Below, piece by piece: positions 40,959 to 50,868 of a DNA stretch of 64,000 bases. Source of the DNA: Fibrobacter sp. Lineage in GTDB: Bacteria; Fibrobacterota; Fibrobacteria; Fibrobacterales; Fibrobacteraceae. The position numbers and the translations under genes are program-made. Position 1 is the first letter of the stretch, and every line of letters begins with the position of its first letter. Below the pieces are notes generated by a model, which did not search any database, was not told the DNA's origin, and worked only from the letters and a program-made list of their open reading frames with translations. Where the stretch lies: contig JAKSID010000004.1 of assembly GCA_024399035.1 (NCBI GenBank), positions 1-64,000 on the forward strand. The letters run 5' to 3'.

Positions 40959-42626
40959 TTACTTAAATATGTAACCGTGGAGGCTACCATAGTTCTCGTC
41001 CTCTTCGCCTTCGATGAACTTGAAGAAGGCTTCGGTCAGCACCAGGGTCTCGGAACCGTTGTCCAGCACAAGGTGCGTGGGCTTTTCCTTTTTCACAGAC
41101 ACAGCGTCGGTTGTAGTGGGGCTCGCGACGGTGGTGTCTGAGATGTCAGAGGTGCCTGCGTCGGCTATGGCTTCGGCATTATCCTTGTCATTGTCTTTGC
41201 CGGACAACAGACTTACGGGTACAGTAAAGTGCATAAAGGTGCTGTCGTCGTCGCTACGGCTGGGCTTGACCTTTATGAAGATGGTGTCGCCTGCCAGCGA
41301 AACTTGTGTGTACTTCAGGTGGGTATTATACAATTTCTCTACGGTACGGCGGTTGGCCGGTATGGTAATGGGATTGTAGTCGTCATTATCGAACTCATAG
41401 ATCTTGGTCCTAGTCTTTTTTTCAGCTTGTTCCGCCTCGTATTTTTCTCTTTCCTGGAGGCGTTCCACTTCTCTTTCAATGCGCTTTTCGCTGGTGAGGT
41501 AGGTGTGGGCGGAAATCTTGAATACGTTGACAGGGGAGAAGGTGGAGATCAGGGCTACAATGATAAGGCTTGCCAGAGTCCACCAGATTTTCTTTTTGAT
41601 GCGGGGGATCAGCAGAATAATCAGTGAGGCGAGGAGCCAAATGAGGGCTGTAATGATGTAGAACGCGACAAAGTGTGCGTTGGGGCCGGCGTCGGTAAAG
41701 ATATCGCTAATGCCCCATGCGGAAATGAATGTCAGGGGGATGGTGACCCAGGGGACCGATTTCAGGAATGCCTTGTCGAAGTTGTCCTTGAAATGGCCGG
41801 GATACAGAATGCCGCAGATGAGGATGGTGCTGATGACTGCGGCAAGGGCCATGAATCCAAGGGCTCCAAGGTCACGGACTTGAATAGCGTAAGCGTACAC
41901 GAAGAATATGTACACTATCAGCACCGGCATGAACAGGAGGTGAATGGTGTTGCTGAAGTACCTGCTGACCTCGCTGTTCTCGTTGGGCTCATTCAGGTTG
42001 GGGAGGCTTGCGAAGTACAGGATGGGGAACACGATGCAAAGGCAGATGACGCCTGTGTCGAAGAAGAACAACTCATCATGAATGGGAGGTTGCAGAATGC
42101 TGGCGCAAACGGCAAGGACTGCCATTGCTCCGTAGAACAGCAGGGTGATGATCGTAGAAGTCAGGAAGGATTTGGTCGATTTCCCGATGAAGTTCCACAG
42201 GGGAAAGTCGTCTTTGTCTTTGAAGAAGGGCACGATGAGGGGGCTCAGTACCACAATGGCGCTCCAAACCACTGACTGGGCGATAAAATGCAGGTTGTCC
42301 AGGTCGCCGTTGGCGATATAGCCTGCGGTTAGTGCCAGCAGTACGGCCTCGGAGACGCCGGTAATGATCCAGCCGGTCTTGGGGGAGATGTCCTTGGCCT
42401 CTTGCATTAGTTTGCAGGTCGTGGTAAGGAATATGGAGAGGGCGGAGAAGGTGATGACCCAGATGAAGAACTTGGGATGGTCATGGACGAAGCCTTGGAT
42501 GTCGATGGTCCTGACGAGGAACATGGAGTAGAGGGCGGAGAAGGCTCCAAAACCCATGGGCAGGGGGAAACGCTTGAAAACGTTGGATATCTGGGTGGGG
42601 TACTGTTTGATTTTTGTAAAGTCCAT
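40959..42626 (-). CDS. DUF4153 integral membrane protein
   Basis: This 555-residue protein has about ten to twelve hydrophobic helices in the first 380 residues (FPLPMGFGAFSALYSMFLV and onwards). A charged linker (EREVERLQEREKYEAEQAEK) and a soluble C-terminal domain containing a low-complexity Asp/Ala/Thr stretch follow. This is the DUF4153 layout; the family is common in Bacteroidota-related lineages and has no established function. The start codon lies close to the divergent nhaA gene (134-bp gap). Confidence 0.8.
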   Translation of the reverse strand: MDFTKIKQYPTQISNVFKRFPLPMGFGAFSALYSMFLVRTIDIQGFVHDHPKFFIWVITFSALSIFLTTTCKLMQEAKDISPKTGWIITGVSEAVLLALTAGYIANGDLDNLHFIAQSVVWSAIVVLSPLIVPFFKDKDDFPLWNFIGKSTKSFLTSTIITLLFYGAMAVLAVCASILQPPIHDELFFFDTGVICLCIVFPILYFASLPNLNEPNENSEVSRYFSNTIHLLFMPVLIVYIFFVYAYAIQVRDLGALGFMALAAVISTILICGILYPGHFKDNFDKAFLKSVPWVTIPLTFISAWGISDIFTDAGPNAHFVAFYIITALIWLLASLIILLIPRIKKKIWWTLASLIIVALISTFSPVNVFKISAHTYLTSEKRIEREVERLQEREKYEAEQAEKKTRTKIYEFDNDDYNPITIPANRRTVEKLYNTHLKYTQVSLAGDTIFIKVKPSRSDDDSTFMHFTVPVSLLSGKDNDKDNAEAIADAGTSDISDTTVASPTTTDAVSVKKEKPTHLVLDNGSETLVLTEAFFKFIEGEEDENYGSLHGYIFK

Positions 42627-42760
42627 GGAGGGATAAATAGAAAATTCGGCTTATCAAGCCCGAGTTTTGCCAAATGTTTGCACGATTTCCTCAACTTTTT
42701 TCTGGAAATAGATTATTTTGTAATATGAAAGGCTGAAGAAACCATTAACTATAGGTAAAT

Positions 42761-44122
42761 ATGTCCGCAAAGGTAACTAGCAGCGATCGCGTCGAAGATT
42801 TGTTCCCGGAAACCCCGGCCCGCAAGATCTTTACCCCTATTGAACGTCTCATGCAGGTGGAAACCACCGGTGGTATAGTTCTTATCATCATGACCATTGC
42901 CGCCCTCCTTTGGGCCAACCTTTCCCCGGAGTCATACCACCATGTTTGGCACTTGCCTTTTGCCGTGACCATCGGTAGCTGGATTGGTTCTGCCGACCTG
43001 CACTGGTTTATTAACGACGCCCTCATGACCATCTTCTTCTTCAACATTGGTCTTGAAGTGAAGGGCGAAATGACCTACGGCGAACTTCGCGACCCCAAGG
43101 CGGCCAGCTTGCCCATTATTGCGGCTGCCGGCGGTATGCTTTTCCCGGCCTTGATTTACCTGGCTGTTAACGGCTTGACCGGTACCGACGCCGCCCGCGG
43201 TTGGGGTATTCCCACTGCAACGGATATTGCCTTTGTGGTCGGCTGTATGGCGATCCTCGGCAAGAAGGTGCCCCATGCTCTCCGCGTCATGATCTTGACC
43301 TTGGCTATTGCCGACGATATCGGCGCCATCCTCGTGATTGCCATCGGTTACCCCAGCGGTGACGGTTTGAACTTCGCCGCCCTCGGTACTGGTATCGCCC
43401 TGCTGGTGCTTATCAACGTGCTGTTCCGTATCGGCGTCCGTAACTTGTTCCTCCACGGCATTATCGGTGTGGCCGTCTGGGCATTCTTCGTGAAGTCTGG
43501 CGTGCATCCCACCATCGCCGGTGTGCTTCTTGGCCTTTCTGTTCCTGCAAAGCCGGTGGTTACCAGCGGCAAGATCCGCAACTTCGTTGCTGGCGCAGAT
43601 CATGTTCTCTCTGGCGAAAACAAGGACGAACACGAAAAGTATCGCGTATTCTCTCTCTTGACCAAGGCTTCCAGCGAAAGCATTTCCATGCAGGAACGCC
43701 TCTTCAAGCCCCTGACCCCGTGGATCAACTTCTTCATTATGCCTCTCTTCGCCCTTTCCAACGCAGGTGTGGAAATCAAGCTGGGTGGCGTTGAAGTTCC
43801 GGTCATGGGCGCTGTGGCCCTGGCCCTGGTCTTCGGTAAGCCTATCGGTATTTTCCTCTTCAGCTTGCTGTCTGTAAAGCTTGGCATTTCCAAGAAGCCC
43901 AGCTACAGCTGGAAGATTCTCTGGGGCGGTGGCATGCTGGCCGGTATCGGCTTTACCATGGCATTGTTCGTTGCAAGCCTCGCCTTCGACGTGGGCGACC
44001 GTCAGGACTCCGCAAAGCTGGGTATCTTGCTGGGTTCCTTCAGTGCCGCAATCCTGGGCACCATCTACATGAGCTTGGTTTCTAAGCCTAGCAAGGATGA
44101 ACCTGAGGAAGGACACCACTAA
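42761..44122 (+). CDS. nhaA: Na+/H+ antiporter NhaA
   Basis: A 453-residue antiporter exchanging 2 H+ for Na+ across the inner membrane, used for sodium and pH homeostasis. Family marks are clear: FFNIGLEVKGEM, GWGIPTATDIAFVVG (TM4 region) and the paired aspartates of LAIADDIGAILVIA. About twelve membrane helices are present. The central loop (residues about 265-310, with KDEHEKYRVFSLLTKAS) is longer than in E. coli NhaA. Monocistronic, followed by a palindrome and terminator. Confidence 0.97.
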   Translation: MSAKVTSSDRVEDLFPETPARKIFTPIERLMQVETTGGIVLIIMTIAALLWANLSPESYHHVWHLPFAVTIGSWIGSADLHWFINDALMTIFFFNIGLEVKGEMTYGELRDPKAASLPIIAAAGGMLFPALIYLAVNGLTGTDAARGWGIPTATDIAFVVGCMAILGKKVPHALRVMILTLAIADDIGAILVIAIGYPSGDGLNFAALGTGIALLVLINVLFRIGVRNLFLHGIIGVAVWAFFVKSGVHPTIAGVLLGLSVPAKPVVTSGKIRNFVAGADHVLSGENKDEHEKYRVFSLLTKASSESISMQERLFKPLTPWINFFIMPLFALSNAGVEIKLGGVEVPVMGAVALALVFGKPIGIFLFSLLSVKLGISKKPSYSWKILWGGGMLAGIGFTMALFVASLAFDVGDRQDSAKLGILLGSFSAAILGTIYMSLVSKPSKDEPEEGHH

Positions 44123-44180
44123 GATGTCATCCACTTCGTGGACAAGTCTTTCTAAGCGCTAAAGCGCTAAGAAATGCTTC

Positions 44181-44201
44181 ATCCCGGGCTTGACCCGGGA
44201 T
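44181..44201. repeat. Perfect 8-bp inverted repeat (ATCCCGGG type)
   Basis: ATCCCGGG-CTTGA-CCCGGGAT in the intergenic space after nhaA, resembling widespread REP-like palindromes. Confidence 0.7.
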
Positions 44202-44215
44202 CTCCTTTAAAGAGC

Positions 44216-44238
44216 GCGGGCTCCGGCCCGCTTTTTTT
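44216..44238 (+). terminator. Rho-independent terminator of nhaA
   Basis: GCGGGC / GCCCGC stem with TCCG loop followed by seven T. Confidence 0.9.
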
Positions 44239-44247
44239 ATGCCCTGA

Positions 44248-44287
44248 TGTCATTGCGAGCCTGCGAAGCAGGCGTGGCAATCGAAGC
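44248..44287. repeat. REP-like element, copy 1
   Basis: TGTCATTGCGAG...GTGGCAATCGAAGC, with a CCTGC/GCAGG inner stem. Related copies occur at 51028 and 56444 with different centres. It overlaps the longer reading frame of the next gene, which argues for the later start at 44310. Confidence 0.85.
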
Positions 44288-44309
44288 AAATCTTTCTACG
44301 TTTCTATAC

Positions 44310-44690
44310 ATGCCGCACTTTGTCTATATGCTTAAATGCGCGGGAAACCGTATCTACACGGGCTACGCTGTCGACGTAGAGGCCCGCTTTAAGCAGCATG
44401 TGTCGGGCAAGGGCGCTCGCTTCACCAAGGCATTCCCGCCAGAGTGTATCTTGCGCACCTTCGAGCTGAATTCCAAGGAAGAGGCCCTCCGTCTGGAAGC
44501 CAGAATCAAGATGCTGGACCGCCCCCATAAGGAACTGCTGGTCGGTTTGTCTGGTTCGGATTCTGCCGACGCCTCGGGCAGTACCGCTGCCGCGGAATCC
44601 CTAGTCGCGCAGCTTATGGCTGGCTTGTCGGAAACTCTTCAGGAGACGAAGGCCCGCGCTAAAAAGGCACGCGCAAAGAAAGGGGACTAG
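44310..44690 (+). CDS. GIY-YIG nuclease-domain protein (UPF0213/YhbQ type)
   Basis: This 126-residue protein begins directly with the GIY-YIG fold (FVYMLKCAGNRIYTGYAVD, then RFKQHVSGKGARFTK). It ends with an Ala/Lys-rich tail (ETKARAKKARAKK). The family is small, stand-alone and of poorly known function, possibly acting on damaged DNA. ATG 44310 removes a REP-derived N-terminal extension. Its 3' end overlaps the convergent XRE gene by four bases. Confidence 0.88.
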   Translation: MPHFVYMLKCAGNRIYTGYAVDVEARFKQHVSGKGARFTKAFPPECILRTFELNSKEEALRLEARIKMLDRPHKELLVGLSGSDSADASGSTAAAESLVAQLMAGLSETLQETKARAKKARAKKGD

Positions 44691-45028
44691 TCCTCGGACA
44701 GTGCCTTTTTGCGGCAAGCTTTTTGGTAGTCTTCCCGAGCTTTGGTCTGGTCGGCGAGAACCTGGACCTTTCGTTTTTCGGCTTTATATGCATCAAACAG
44801 CTCGTTGAAAAAATCACCGGGTCTCATATCCAGATTTTCAAGAACCCTGAAAACGGAAAACAGGCTGGGCGTTCTTGTTTCCGATTCCAAATTGCTATAG
44901 ACCTGACGAGTCATGCCGGCTTGGTTTGCCATTTGAGTTTTGTTCAAATTAAGCGATTCGCGGAGCCTACAGAGGTATTCCGTAAACATCTCGTCAAATT
45001 TCAGCTCTTCATCGGTTTTTTCTGCCAT
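44687..45028 (-). CDS. XRE-family transcriptional regulator
   Basis: A 113-residue protein with a Cro/C1 HTH at about 18-70 (LNLNKTQMANQAGMTRQVYS, then PSLFSVFRVLENLDMRPGDF) and a charged C-terminal tail. It is a single gene, convergent with the GIY-YIG gene. The target is unknown. Confidence 0.88.
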   Translation of the reverse strand: MAEKTDEELKFDEMFTEYLCRLRESLNLNKTQMANQAGMTRQVYSNLESETRTPSLFSVFRVLENLDMRPGDFFNELFDAYKAEKRKVQVLADQTKAREDYQKACRKKALSED

Positions 45029-45145
45029 GGGGTCATTGTTAAAAATTTGCCCCTTTTAGTAGCGCAACCAAATGGTTGCACTTGAAAAATTTTACATGAC
45101 CACCTAAAGCAATTTTACAAGACGATTTAGGCTGAATTGAATCTA

Positions 45146-45931
45146 TTAGGAGATGATCAAATCTACGATCAGGTAGATTGCCATGGCGATGCTACAGACG
45201 CTCACGAAGTTCTCGATGAACTTGTTGCCTTTTTTGCGCTGGAGTGTGCTGCCCAAGTAGCCGCCCACCCAAGCGCCTGCCGCCATAACGATTGCGACGG
45301 GCCAGTTGATTTTGCCGGCGACGCCTAATGCCACGGTGCTAATCACGAGGAAAACGGTGGTGAGGGAGTTTTTCAGCGCATTGACATGTATTGGGTCCAG
45401 GCCCGTGTAACGCGTAAGGCTAAAGATCTGCACAAAGCCCACGCCCACCTGAATGATGCATCCGTAGATAGACACCAGGGCGAATCCGATGGCGCCGCCG
45501 ATGGTCAACTTCTCGGGAGGCGTTGCTGGAGGCTTGCCCAAAATATCCTTGCGCAGGCGCCCCATGATTACCACCAGGCAGATGACCACAGCAAGCATCG
45601 CCTGGAAAGCCTTGTCCCCGATGCGTACCAAGAAGCACACACCGATCAAGGCGCCCACCACCGACGGGATAAGCAACTGCATAAAGATTTTCTTGTTCAG
45701 GTAGCCATGCTTTGCCAGGTTGTAAACTGAGCTAATATTCCCGATGATAAGGCCGATGCGGTTTGTTCCGTTGGCTACTGTCGGCGGGATGCCCAGAAAA
45801 ATCAGGGCGGGTAAACTCAGGGAACTTCCGCCACCTGCGATGCTGTTGATAAGGCTGACAATGGCGCCTAGCACAAAGAATGCCGGGTACTGGCCGTAAG
45901 TCCACCAGTCACCTAGAGCACTTGGTTCCAT
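45146..45931 (-). CDS. TauE/SafE (TSUP) family anion exporter
   Basis: A 261-residue membrane protein with about seven to eight helices and the family signature SLINSIAGGGSSLSLPALI near the N-terminus, repeated in degenerate form in the second half (HVNALKNSLTTVFL). TSUP proteins move sulfite, sulfoacetate or other small organic anions; the substrate here cannot be told. It lies three bases after the lipoprotein gene at 45935, in a run with the PBP gene. Confidence 0.92.
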   Translation of the reverse strand: MEPSALGDWWTYGQYPAFFVLGAIVSLINSIAGGGSSLSLPALIFLGIPPTVANGTNRIGLIIGNISSVYNLAKHGYLNKKIFMQLLIPSVVGALIGVCFLVRIGDKAFQAMLAVVICLVVIMGRLRKDILGKPPATPPEKLTIGGAIGFALVSIYGCIIQVGVGFVQIFSLTRYTGLDPIHVNALKNSLTTVFLVISTVALGVAGKINWPVAIVMAAGAWVGGYLGSTLQRKKGNKFIENFVSVCSIAMAIYLIVDLIIS

Positions 45932-45934
45932 TTA

Positions 45935-47314
45935 TTAGTCTAGCTCCTTTTTCAAGAAGATGATGTTGTCCATCACCGTCTTGATTTTTTCGTATTCCGG
46001 ATATTCATCGCTGCATGCGTTCAATGCGCCGATGGCTTCCTGAAGAATCTGCTTTTTCTTTTCGGCGTTCTTCTGCTTGGTTGCCTTGGCGTACTGTTGA
46101 GAAGCATACTTGCGTTTTTCCGTACAAACGACATCTGCTAGTTTCTGATATTTTTCTGCGGCCTGCTGGCGGAGCTTGCTTGCCTTAAGCCTTTCGACGA
46201 GAACCTTTGCCTTGGCGTAGGACTTCTTTTCGATCAAGGTGTCGACTTCTGCCAAAGCCTTTTCCGGGTCGTTCTTTTCCCAGTACTTTTTGTCTTCGTC
46301 GCTAATGGAATTTTCAAGTCGCTGAATGTAGCCGATCATTTTGTCGATCTGCAATTCGTTTTCGAAATCGCGATAGCGCATCTTGAATTCGTTGGCTTTT
46401 TTCAGGGCTTCGTCAAAGAGCGCCTTGCCTTCGGCCAATGCGAGAATAGCTGTCTTTTCGTTGAGGGCCTTGCCGATGGTGTTCTTGTAGGCAATGTCCT
46501 TTTGCTGCTTGGCGAAGTTGATCAGGGAATCGCCCGGAGCGAGAGCAATAAGACTGTCGGCGGCTTCGGCCACAAGGCTGTAGGCGGCGTTCACGCGGTT
46601 CATGTTCTTGATTTCGAGAATCAGCGGTTCAAACTGCTTGGCGCGTTCGGCGTTGCTCATTCCAAAAACGTTGAGCAAGGAATCGGCGCGGTCAACCCAT
46701 TCGTTCCACAGGGGCTTAAGAACGCGGAATCGCTGCAGGTAGGCCACGGCGCCATCGATGTTGCCCTGCTTGAACATGGTGTCGGCATAATTGAGAATGT
46801 CGCTAATGATGTTGGGCACAGCAGTGTATGGGTCCACGGGCACCAAGGTCAAGGGCTTGGACTCGGACTGTTCAGCTTGCTGCTGTTCCGGAACTGTTGC
46901 CGAGGGCTTGGTTTGTGCGGGTTGCTGGGCCTGTGCTGCAGGCTGTAGACTCGGCTGTTCTGCGGGCTGTACTGCGCGCTGTGCGGTCGTGGCGGCGGGT
47001 GCCGTGGATGACTGTGCAGGAACTTGCTGCGTGGTCTGCTGTGGCTGTGCCAAAATTTCTTCAGTAGAAGATACGGGAACAAAAGTCTGGGTTGCAGATT
47101 CCACGGCAGGGCCAGCTGCAGTCTGGACTGCGGACTGTGCGGAAGTCTGTTGTGCTGCGGGTGCGCTAGTTTGTGCTGCGGGTTGCTGCTCGACGTTTTC
47201 GGGCACGGCGCTTTCCGGTGCAACGCAAGGAGCGGGCGCCTGGGTACATGCGTCAAAGAAAGTCGCTGCAGAAACAGCAGTCAAAATCTTAAGGAGATTG
47301 AGCTTCTTTTTCAT
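45935..47314 (-). CDS. Putative lipoprotein with Ala/Gln/Pro-rich linker and helical domain
   Basis: The protein has 459 residues. It has a signal peptide with a Cys at position 23 (FFDAC) that may be lipidated, though the lipobox is weak. Residues 25-155 are a Gln/Ala/Pro/Thr-rich low-complexity linker. The remainder is a long helical region with TPR/YfiO-like spacing (ADTMFKQGNIDGAVAYLQRF). It is three bases downstream of the class A PBP gene, whose C-terminus has the same Ala/Gln/Pro composition. A cell-wall-spanning or PBP-associated role is inference. Confidence 0.75.
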   Translation of the reverse strand: MKKKLNLLKILTAVSAATFFDACTQAPAPCVAPESAVPENVEQQPAAQTSAPAAQQTSAQSAVQTAAGPAVESATQTFVPVSSTEEILAQPQQTTQQVPAQSSTAPAATTAQRAVQPAEQPSLQPAAQAQQPAQTKPSATVPEQQQAEQSESKPLTLVPVDPYTAVPNIISDILNYADTMFKQGNIDGAVAYLQRFRVLKPLWNEWVDRADSLLNVFGMSNAERAKQFEPLILEIKNMNRVNAAYSLVAEAADSLIALAPGDSLINFAKQQKDIAYKNTIGKALNEKTAILALAEGKALFDEALKKANEFKMRYRDFENELQIDKMIGYIQRLENSISDEDKKYWEKNDPEKALAEVDTLIEKKSYAKAKVLVERLKASKLRQQAAEKYQKLADVVCTEKRKYASQQYAKATKQKNAEKKKQILQEAIGALNACSDEYPEYEKIKTVMDNIIFLKKELD

Positions 47315-47317
47315 GGA

Positions 47318-50300
47318 CTACTCCATATCTGCTTCGATAGGAACGAATGCACTCTTGCTGTTAAATTCTGCGGGCAGATCCCAGTCGTCGTCCTTAGGCA
47401 TACTCTTGACAGTTTCGGTTGCAGGTGCTGCGGCGGGCTGAGCAGTTGCGGGCTGCGGAACTTCGGTGGCCGGCGCTGCGGCGGGAACTGTCGCTGCTGC
47501 GTCAGTAGCAGGCTGTGCGACGGCCGCGTCGGAGGCGGGCTGGGCAGTTGCGCCTGCGACAGGTGCGCTTGTTTCGGCGGGCTGTGCAATTGCTGCACCG
47601 TTTGCGTCAGTAGGCTGAGCTGCTGCTTGTGCGGCAGCTTCGGGAGCAGGCTCTGCCACTGCACCGCTAGGCATAGGCAAGCTAATCATGATACCGCTTT
47701 CTGCGGCGGATTCTGCTGCACGCTCCTGAACCTGGGGCGGAGTGAATCCCGGCACATCAAGCCAAGGCAGCGGGCGGCCTTGGGCACCTGCGCCTGCAAT
47801 TGCCAAACCGGTCATGGGGTCCACCGTAAGCTGGCCGCGCTCATTAGCAAAATTCAGGGGAACTTCGCCTGCTGCAATCATGGAAATATCCAAGAAGTCC
47901 AGCTTGTTGGGGGTTCCGAGAATTTCGATTTCTTCCTTGGCGAATGCGGCCCACTGGGGCAAGCCACCGCTGGCGCCTGCGATTCGTGTACGTCCGGATT
48001 TCAAGGGCTTGTTGTCGTCAAAGCCTACATAGCTACCGATGGCCACCACAGAGTCCAGGCCCAGTCCGTTCTTTTCGCTAACGTAGGTGGGCAATGCACC
48101 GAGGAATGCCACGTTACGGTAGTCGTTGGTGGTACCGGTCTTACCCAGGGTGGGGTAGCGCAAGGTGGTTCCCTTATCCGGAGAAGAAATTGTCATGCTG
48201 CTGTACTGGCTACGTGCAGTACCGTTCACAAATACGGAGTGGAGCATCACGCCCATCTGGGTGGTGACGGTGTCGTCAAGAACGGTCTTGCTTTCCACCT
48301 TGTTCTTAAAGATCACCTTGCCATCGCGGTTACGAATTTCCTTGATGAAGCAGGGGTCGGTCCAGTCGCCGTCCTTGCACTTGAACACCTTGCCGGTAAG
48401 CAGTGTCTGGTAGGCGGTGGAGATTTCTGCCAAGGTAATTTCGTTTACGCCCAACGGCATACTGAACACTTTCTGCAACTTCTGGTGAATACCGATTTCC
48501 TTTGCGAAGCGTGCGTATTCAGCCATGGACAAGGAACGCTTGAAGTCGGGCCAGAAACGGATGTGGTCTGCGTCCAGGTAATCGGCCTGGTCGTCCACCG
48601 GTTCGATCATGGTGCTAAGGCGCTTCAGGTCGGCAATGGTCAGGTCGCCATAGACCTTCAGTGTTTCCATGGGCGGCAGGGAGTTGGCCATGTCCGGATC
48701 CAGGTTCATAGCGTCGCGGGCGCGGAGAATCTGTTCGTAGTTCTTGTAGTTGTGATTGATGAACTTAATGATGTTGGCGTCTTTCTTTGCCTGCTTCAGT
48801 GCTACGTCATTGTAGGTTCCGTAACGCAGGTTCGTCAAGGCGCGTGCGGCGTTATCGCGGCCTTCGTTCTTCATCATGTCTACCAAGGATTCCTTCGCCT
48901 TGGTAAATTCAATTTCCTTCTTGATCTCTTCCTTCATGGTCAGGCCAAACTTGTCGCGGAGTCGCACAAAGTAGGCCTTGTATTCTTCTTCCGCCTCGCG
49001 AGCGTATCCGTTCTGTGCGGCCACTTCCGCAAACTCGTCGGGGCTGAGTTTATCAAGCAAGTGCTCCAACAACCAGATGCTGGCGATGTTTTCGGAACGT
49101 GTGGTTGCCCATGCGATGCTTACCACTTCACCCTTGTTCTTGTGGTCCGGGCGCGGGAAGTAGAACTGATTCACGTACTGGAATACGTTGTAGTCGTTTT
49201 CCAGCGGGTCAAGGTAGTTCCAATGATGCTGCAGTGCAAGTGCGTAGAGCAGAGGCTTCCAGCTGGAGCCCAACTGACGCAGTGCCTTAAAGCTACGGTC
49301 AAAACCAGTGTTGTGGAAACCGCCCTGGGTTGCAAGCACGTTACCGTTCTGGATAGCGAACAAGCCGCCCTGGAGAACAGGTTCTGTTTCAATCTGGCAG
49401 GGAGCGAATCCGTTGACCAAAGTTTCGCTGGTGACGCTCACCAAAAGGATGGCGCCTTTCTTCAGCTGGCTGCCCAAAAGCTTGCTCACGTCGATGGGTT
49501 TCTTCGGATCACTGCTAGCCTTCTTTGCAAATTCCTTGACGGCTTCTTCAGAGACCATGCCCTTCAGCTGGCCAAAGCTCAAAGTCAATGCCTTGAGGCG
49601 TCCCAAGGAATCAACGTAAACGCTGTCTACAGAACCGTAGAGATAGTCGCCCTTGCGAGCGCTCTGCGCCTTGCTGGGGAACTGGGACTTGGGCAAAACG
49701 AAACCGCCCAACTGCATCTGGAGATTACTGATGTTTGTCTGCAGGGCGCGCTTTGCGGCGTTCTGGGACTTTGCATCCAAGGTGGTGGTAATGGAGAGCT
49801 GAGCCTTGCGCCAGTCTTCGATACCTTCCTTTTCGAATTCTTCCTTGAAGAAGTCATTGTCCAGTTTTTCTTCGATGCGTTCAAGAATGGTGCTCACAGT
49901 AAAACGGAAGTTGCCGTGGTTGAATGCCAACGGTTCGGCCAGAGCCTCGTCCATTTCTTCCTTGGAGATGTATTCCTCTTCTACCATTCGGCCTAGAACG
50001 TATCTCAAACGTTCCTGGCCACGGACGATTGCGCGTTCGCGACGTTCGGTGCTGCGCTGGATAAAGGGGTCGTAGTTGAAGGGGCCTTTCACGGAGCCTG
50101 CGATAAATGCGCATTCGGCGAGGGTCAGGTCCTTCAGTTCCTTGTTAAAGAAGTACTGTGCGGCAATGGCCACGCCCTTGCCAGTACCGGAAACGTGGAA
50201 CTGGTTCAAATAGAATTCCAGGATGTCTTCTTTGCTAAAGTGCTTTTCCATGCGGAGGGCGTTGATCAGTTCCTTGCCCTTTTCCTTGATGGAACGTTCT

Positions 50301-50728
50301 TCGCGGCCGAAGATATTCTTGACGGTTTGCTGGGTCAGGGTAGAACCGCCCTGACGCATGTGGCCCGCCTTGATGTTCGAGGCCATGGCGCGGGTAAAGC
50401 CGTATGCGCTAAAGCCATTGTGGTGCCAGTAGCCGGCGTCTTCGGCTGCGATCAAGGCGTTCACAATGTTCTTGGGGATGTCGCCGTACGGAACGTACAC
50501 GCGATGGTTTGCGTCAAAGAATGCGCCGAGGAGTTCCTCGCCGTCGTTGTAGTACACTCGGGTTTCGCCAGAGAGTACCTGCAGGATGTTCTTGCGGTTG
50601 AACTGGTTGTCGGGATCCTTCTCGGGAAGGACCTTGAAGACCAGGATATAGACCGGGATGCAGCAAATGATGCCCACGAGGGCGAATGCTGCCACGATTT
50701 TAAAGAGTTTTTTTAGAAGACGCATCAT
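47318..50728 (-). CDS. Class A penicillin-binding protein (PBP1A type)
   Basis: This 1136-residue bifunctional peptidoglycan synthase has one N-terminal membrane anchor (IVAAFALVGIICCIPVYILV). The GT51 glycosyltransferase follows, with EDAGYWHHNGF and the RQGGSTLTQQTVKN motif. The transpeptidase has SSWK (serine nucleophile), SEN and KTGTTNDYRN. The last ~130 residues are Ala/Gln/Pro-rich and not part of the enzyme; they mirror the linker of the adjacent lipoprotein. An unusually long insertion lies between the SSWK and KTG regions. Essential cell-wall growth enzyme in the periplasm. Confidence 0.95.
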   Translation of the reverse strand: MMRLLKKLFKIVAAFALVGIICCIPVYILVFKVLPEKDPDNQFNRKNILQVLSGETRVYYNDGEELLGAFFDANHRVYVPYGDIPKNIVNALIAAEDAGYWHHNGFSAYGFTRAMASNIKAGHMRQGGSTLTQQTVKNIFGREERSIKEKGKELINALRMEKHFSKEDILEFYLNQFHVSGTGKGVAIAAQYFFNKELKDLTLAECAFIAGSVKGPFNYDPFIQRSTERRERAIVRGQERLRYVLGRMVEEEYISKEEMDEALAEPLAFNHGNFRFTVSTILERIEEKLDNDFFKEEFEKEGIEDWRKAQLSITTTLDAKSQNAAKRALQTNISNLQMQLGGFVLPKSQFPSKAQSARKGDYLYGSVDSVYVDSLGRLKALTLSFGQLKGMVSEEAVKEFAKKASSDPKKPIDVSKLLGSQLKKGAILLVSVTSETLVNGFAPCQIETEPVLQGGLFAIQNGNVLATQGGFHNTGFDRSFKALRQLGSSWKPLLYALALQHHWNYLDPLENDYNVFQYVNQFYFPRPDHKNKGEVVSIAWATTRSENIASIWLLEHLLDKLSPDEFAEVAAQNGYAREAEEEYKAYFVRLRDKFGLTMKEEIKKEIEFTKAKESLVDMMKNEGRDNAARALTNLRYGTYNDVALKQAKKDANIIKFINHNYKNYEQILRARDAMNLDPDMANSLPPMETLKVYGDLTIADLKRLSTMIEPVDDQADYLDADHIRFWPDFKRSLSMAEYARFAKEIGIHQKLQKVFSMPLGVNEITLAEISTAYQTLLTGKVFKCKDGDWTDPCFIKEIRNRDGKVIFKNKVESKTVLDDTVTTQMGVMLHSVFVNGTARSQYSSMTISSPDKGTTLRYPTLGKTGTTNDYRNVAFLGALPTYVSEKNGLGLDSVVAIGSYVGFDDNKPLKSGRTRIAGASGGLPQWAAFAKEEIEILGTPNKLDFLDISMIAAGEVPLNFANERGQLTVDPMTGLAIAGAGAQGRPLPWLDVPGFTPPQVQERAAESAAESGIMISLPMPSGAVAEPAPEAAAQAAAQPTDANGAAIAQPAETSAPVAGATAQPASDAAVAQPATDAAATVPAAAPATEVPQPATAQPAAAPATETVKSMPKDDDWDLPAEFNSKSAFVPIEADME

Positions 50729-50868
50729 ACTAATTTAAATGTAGAATTTTTGGATTTTTGGGGCTCGCTATGTAAAAAAAATGGGGGTTTTGGGGCATTT
50801 TTCGGGAATTATGGGCCGCTCCCCTTGAAAAATGGCTGTATTTTTTCTAAAATCTGTGTCCCCAAGAT

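Noticed and set aside
42932-44134. 400-codon minus-strand frame opposite nhaA
   Set aside because: NhaA is unambiguous on the plus strand; the antisense frame has no motifs.
47024-49996. 990-codon plus-strand open frame opposite the PBP1A gene
   Set aside because: Composition (many Cys, His, Gly) and lack of any RBS or motif show it is an antisense shadow of the PBP, which has full catalytic motifs.
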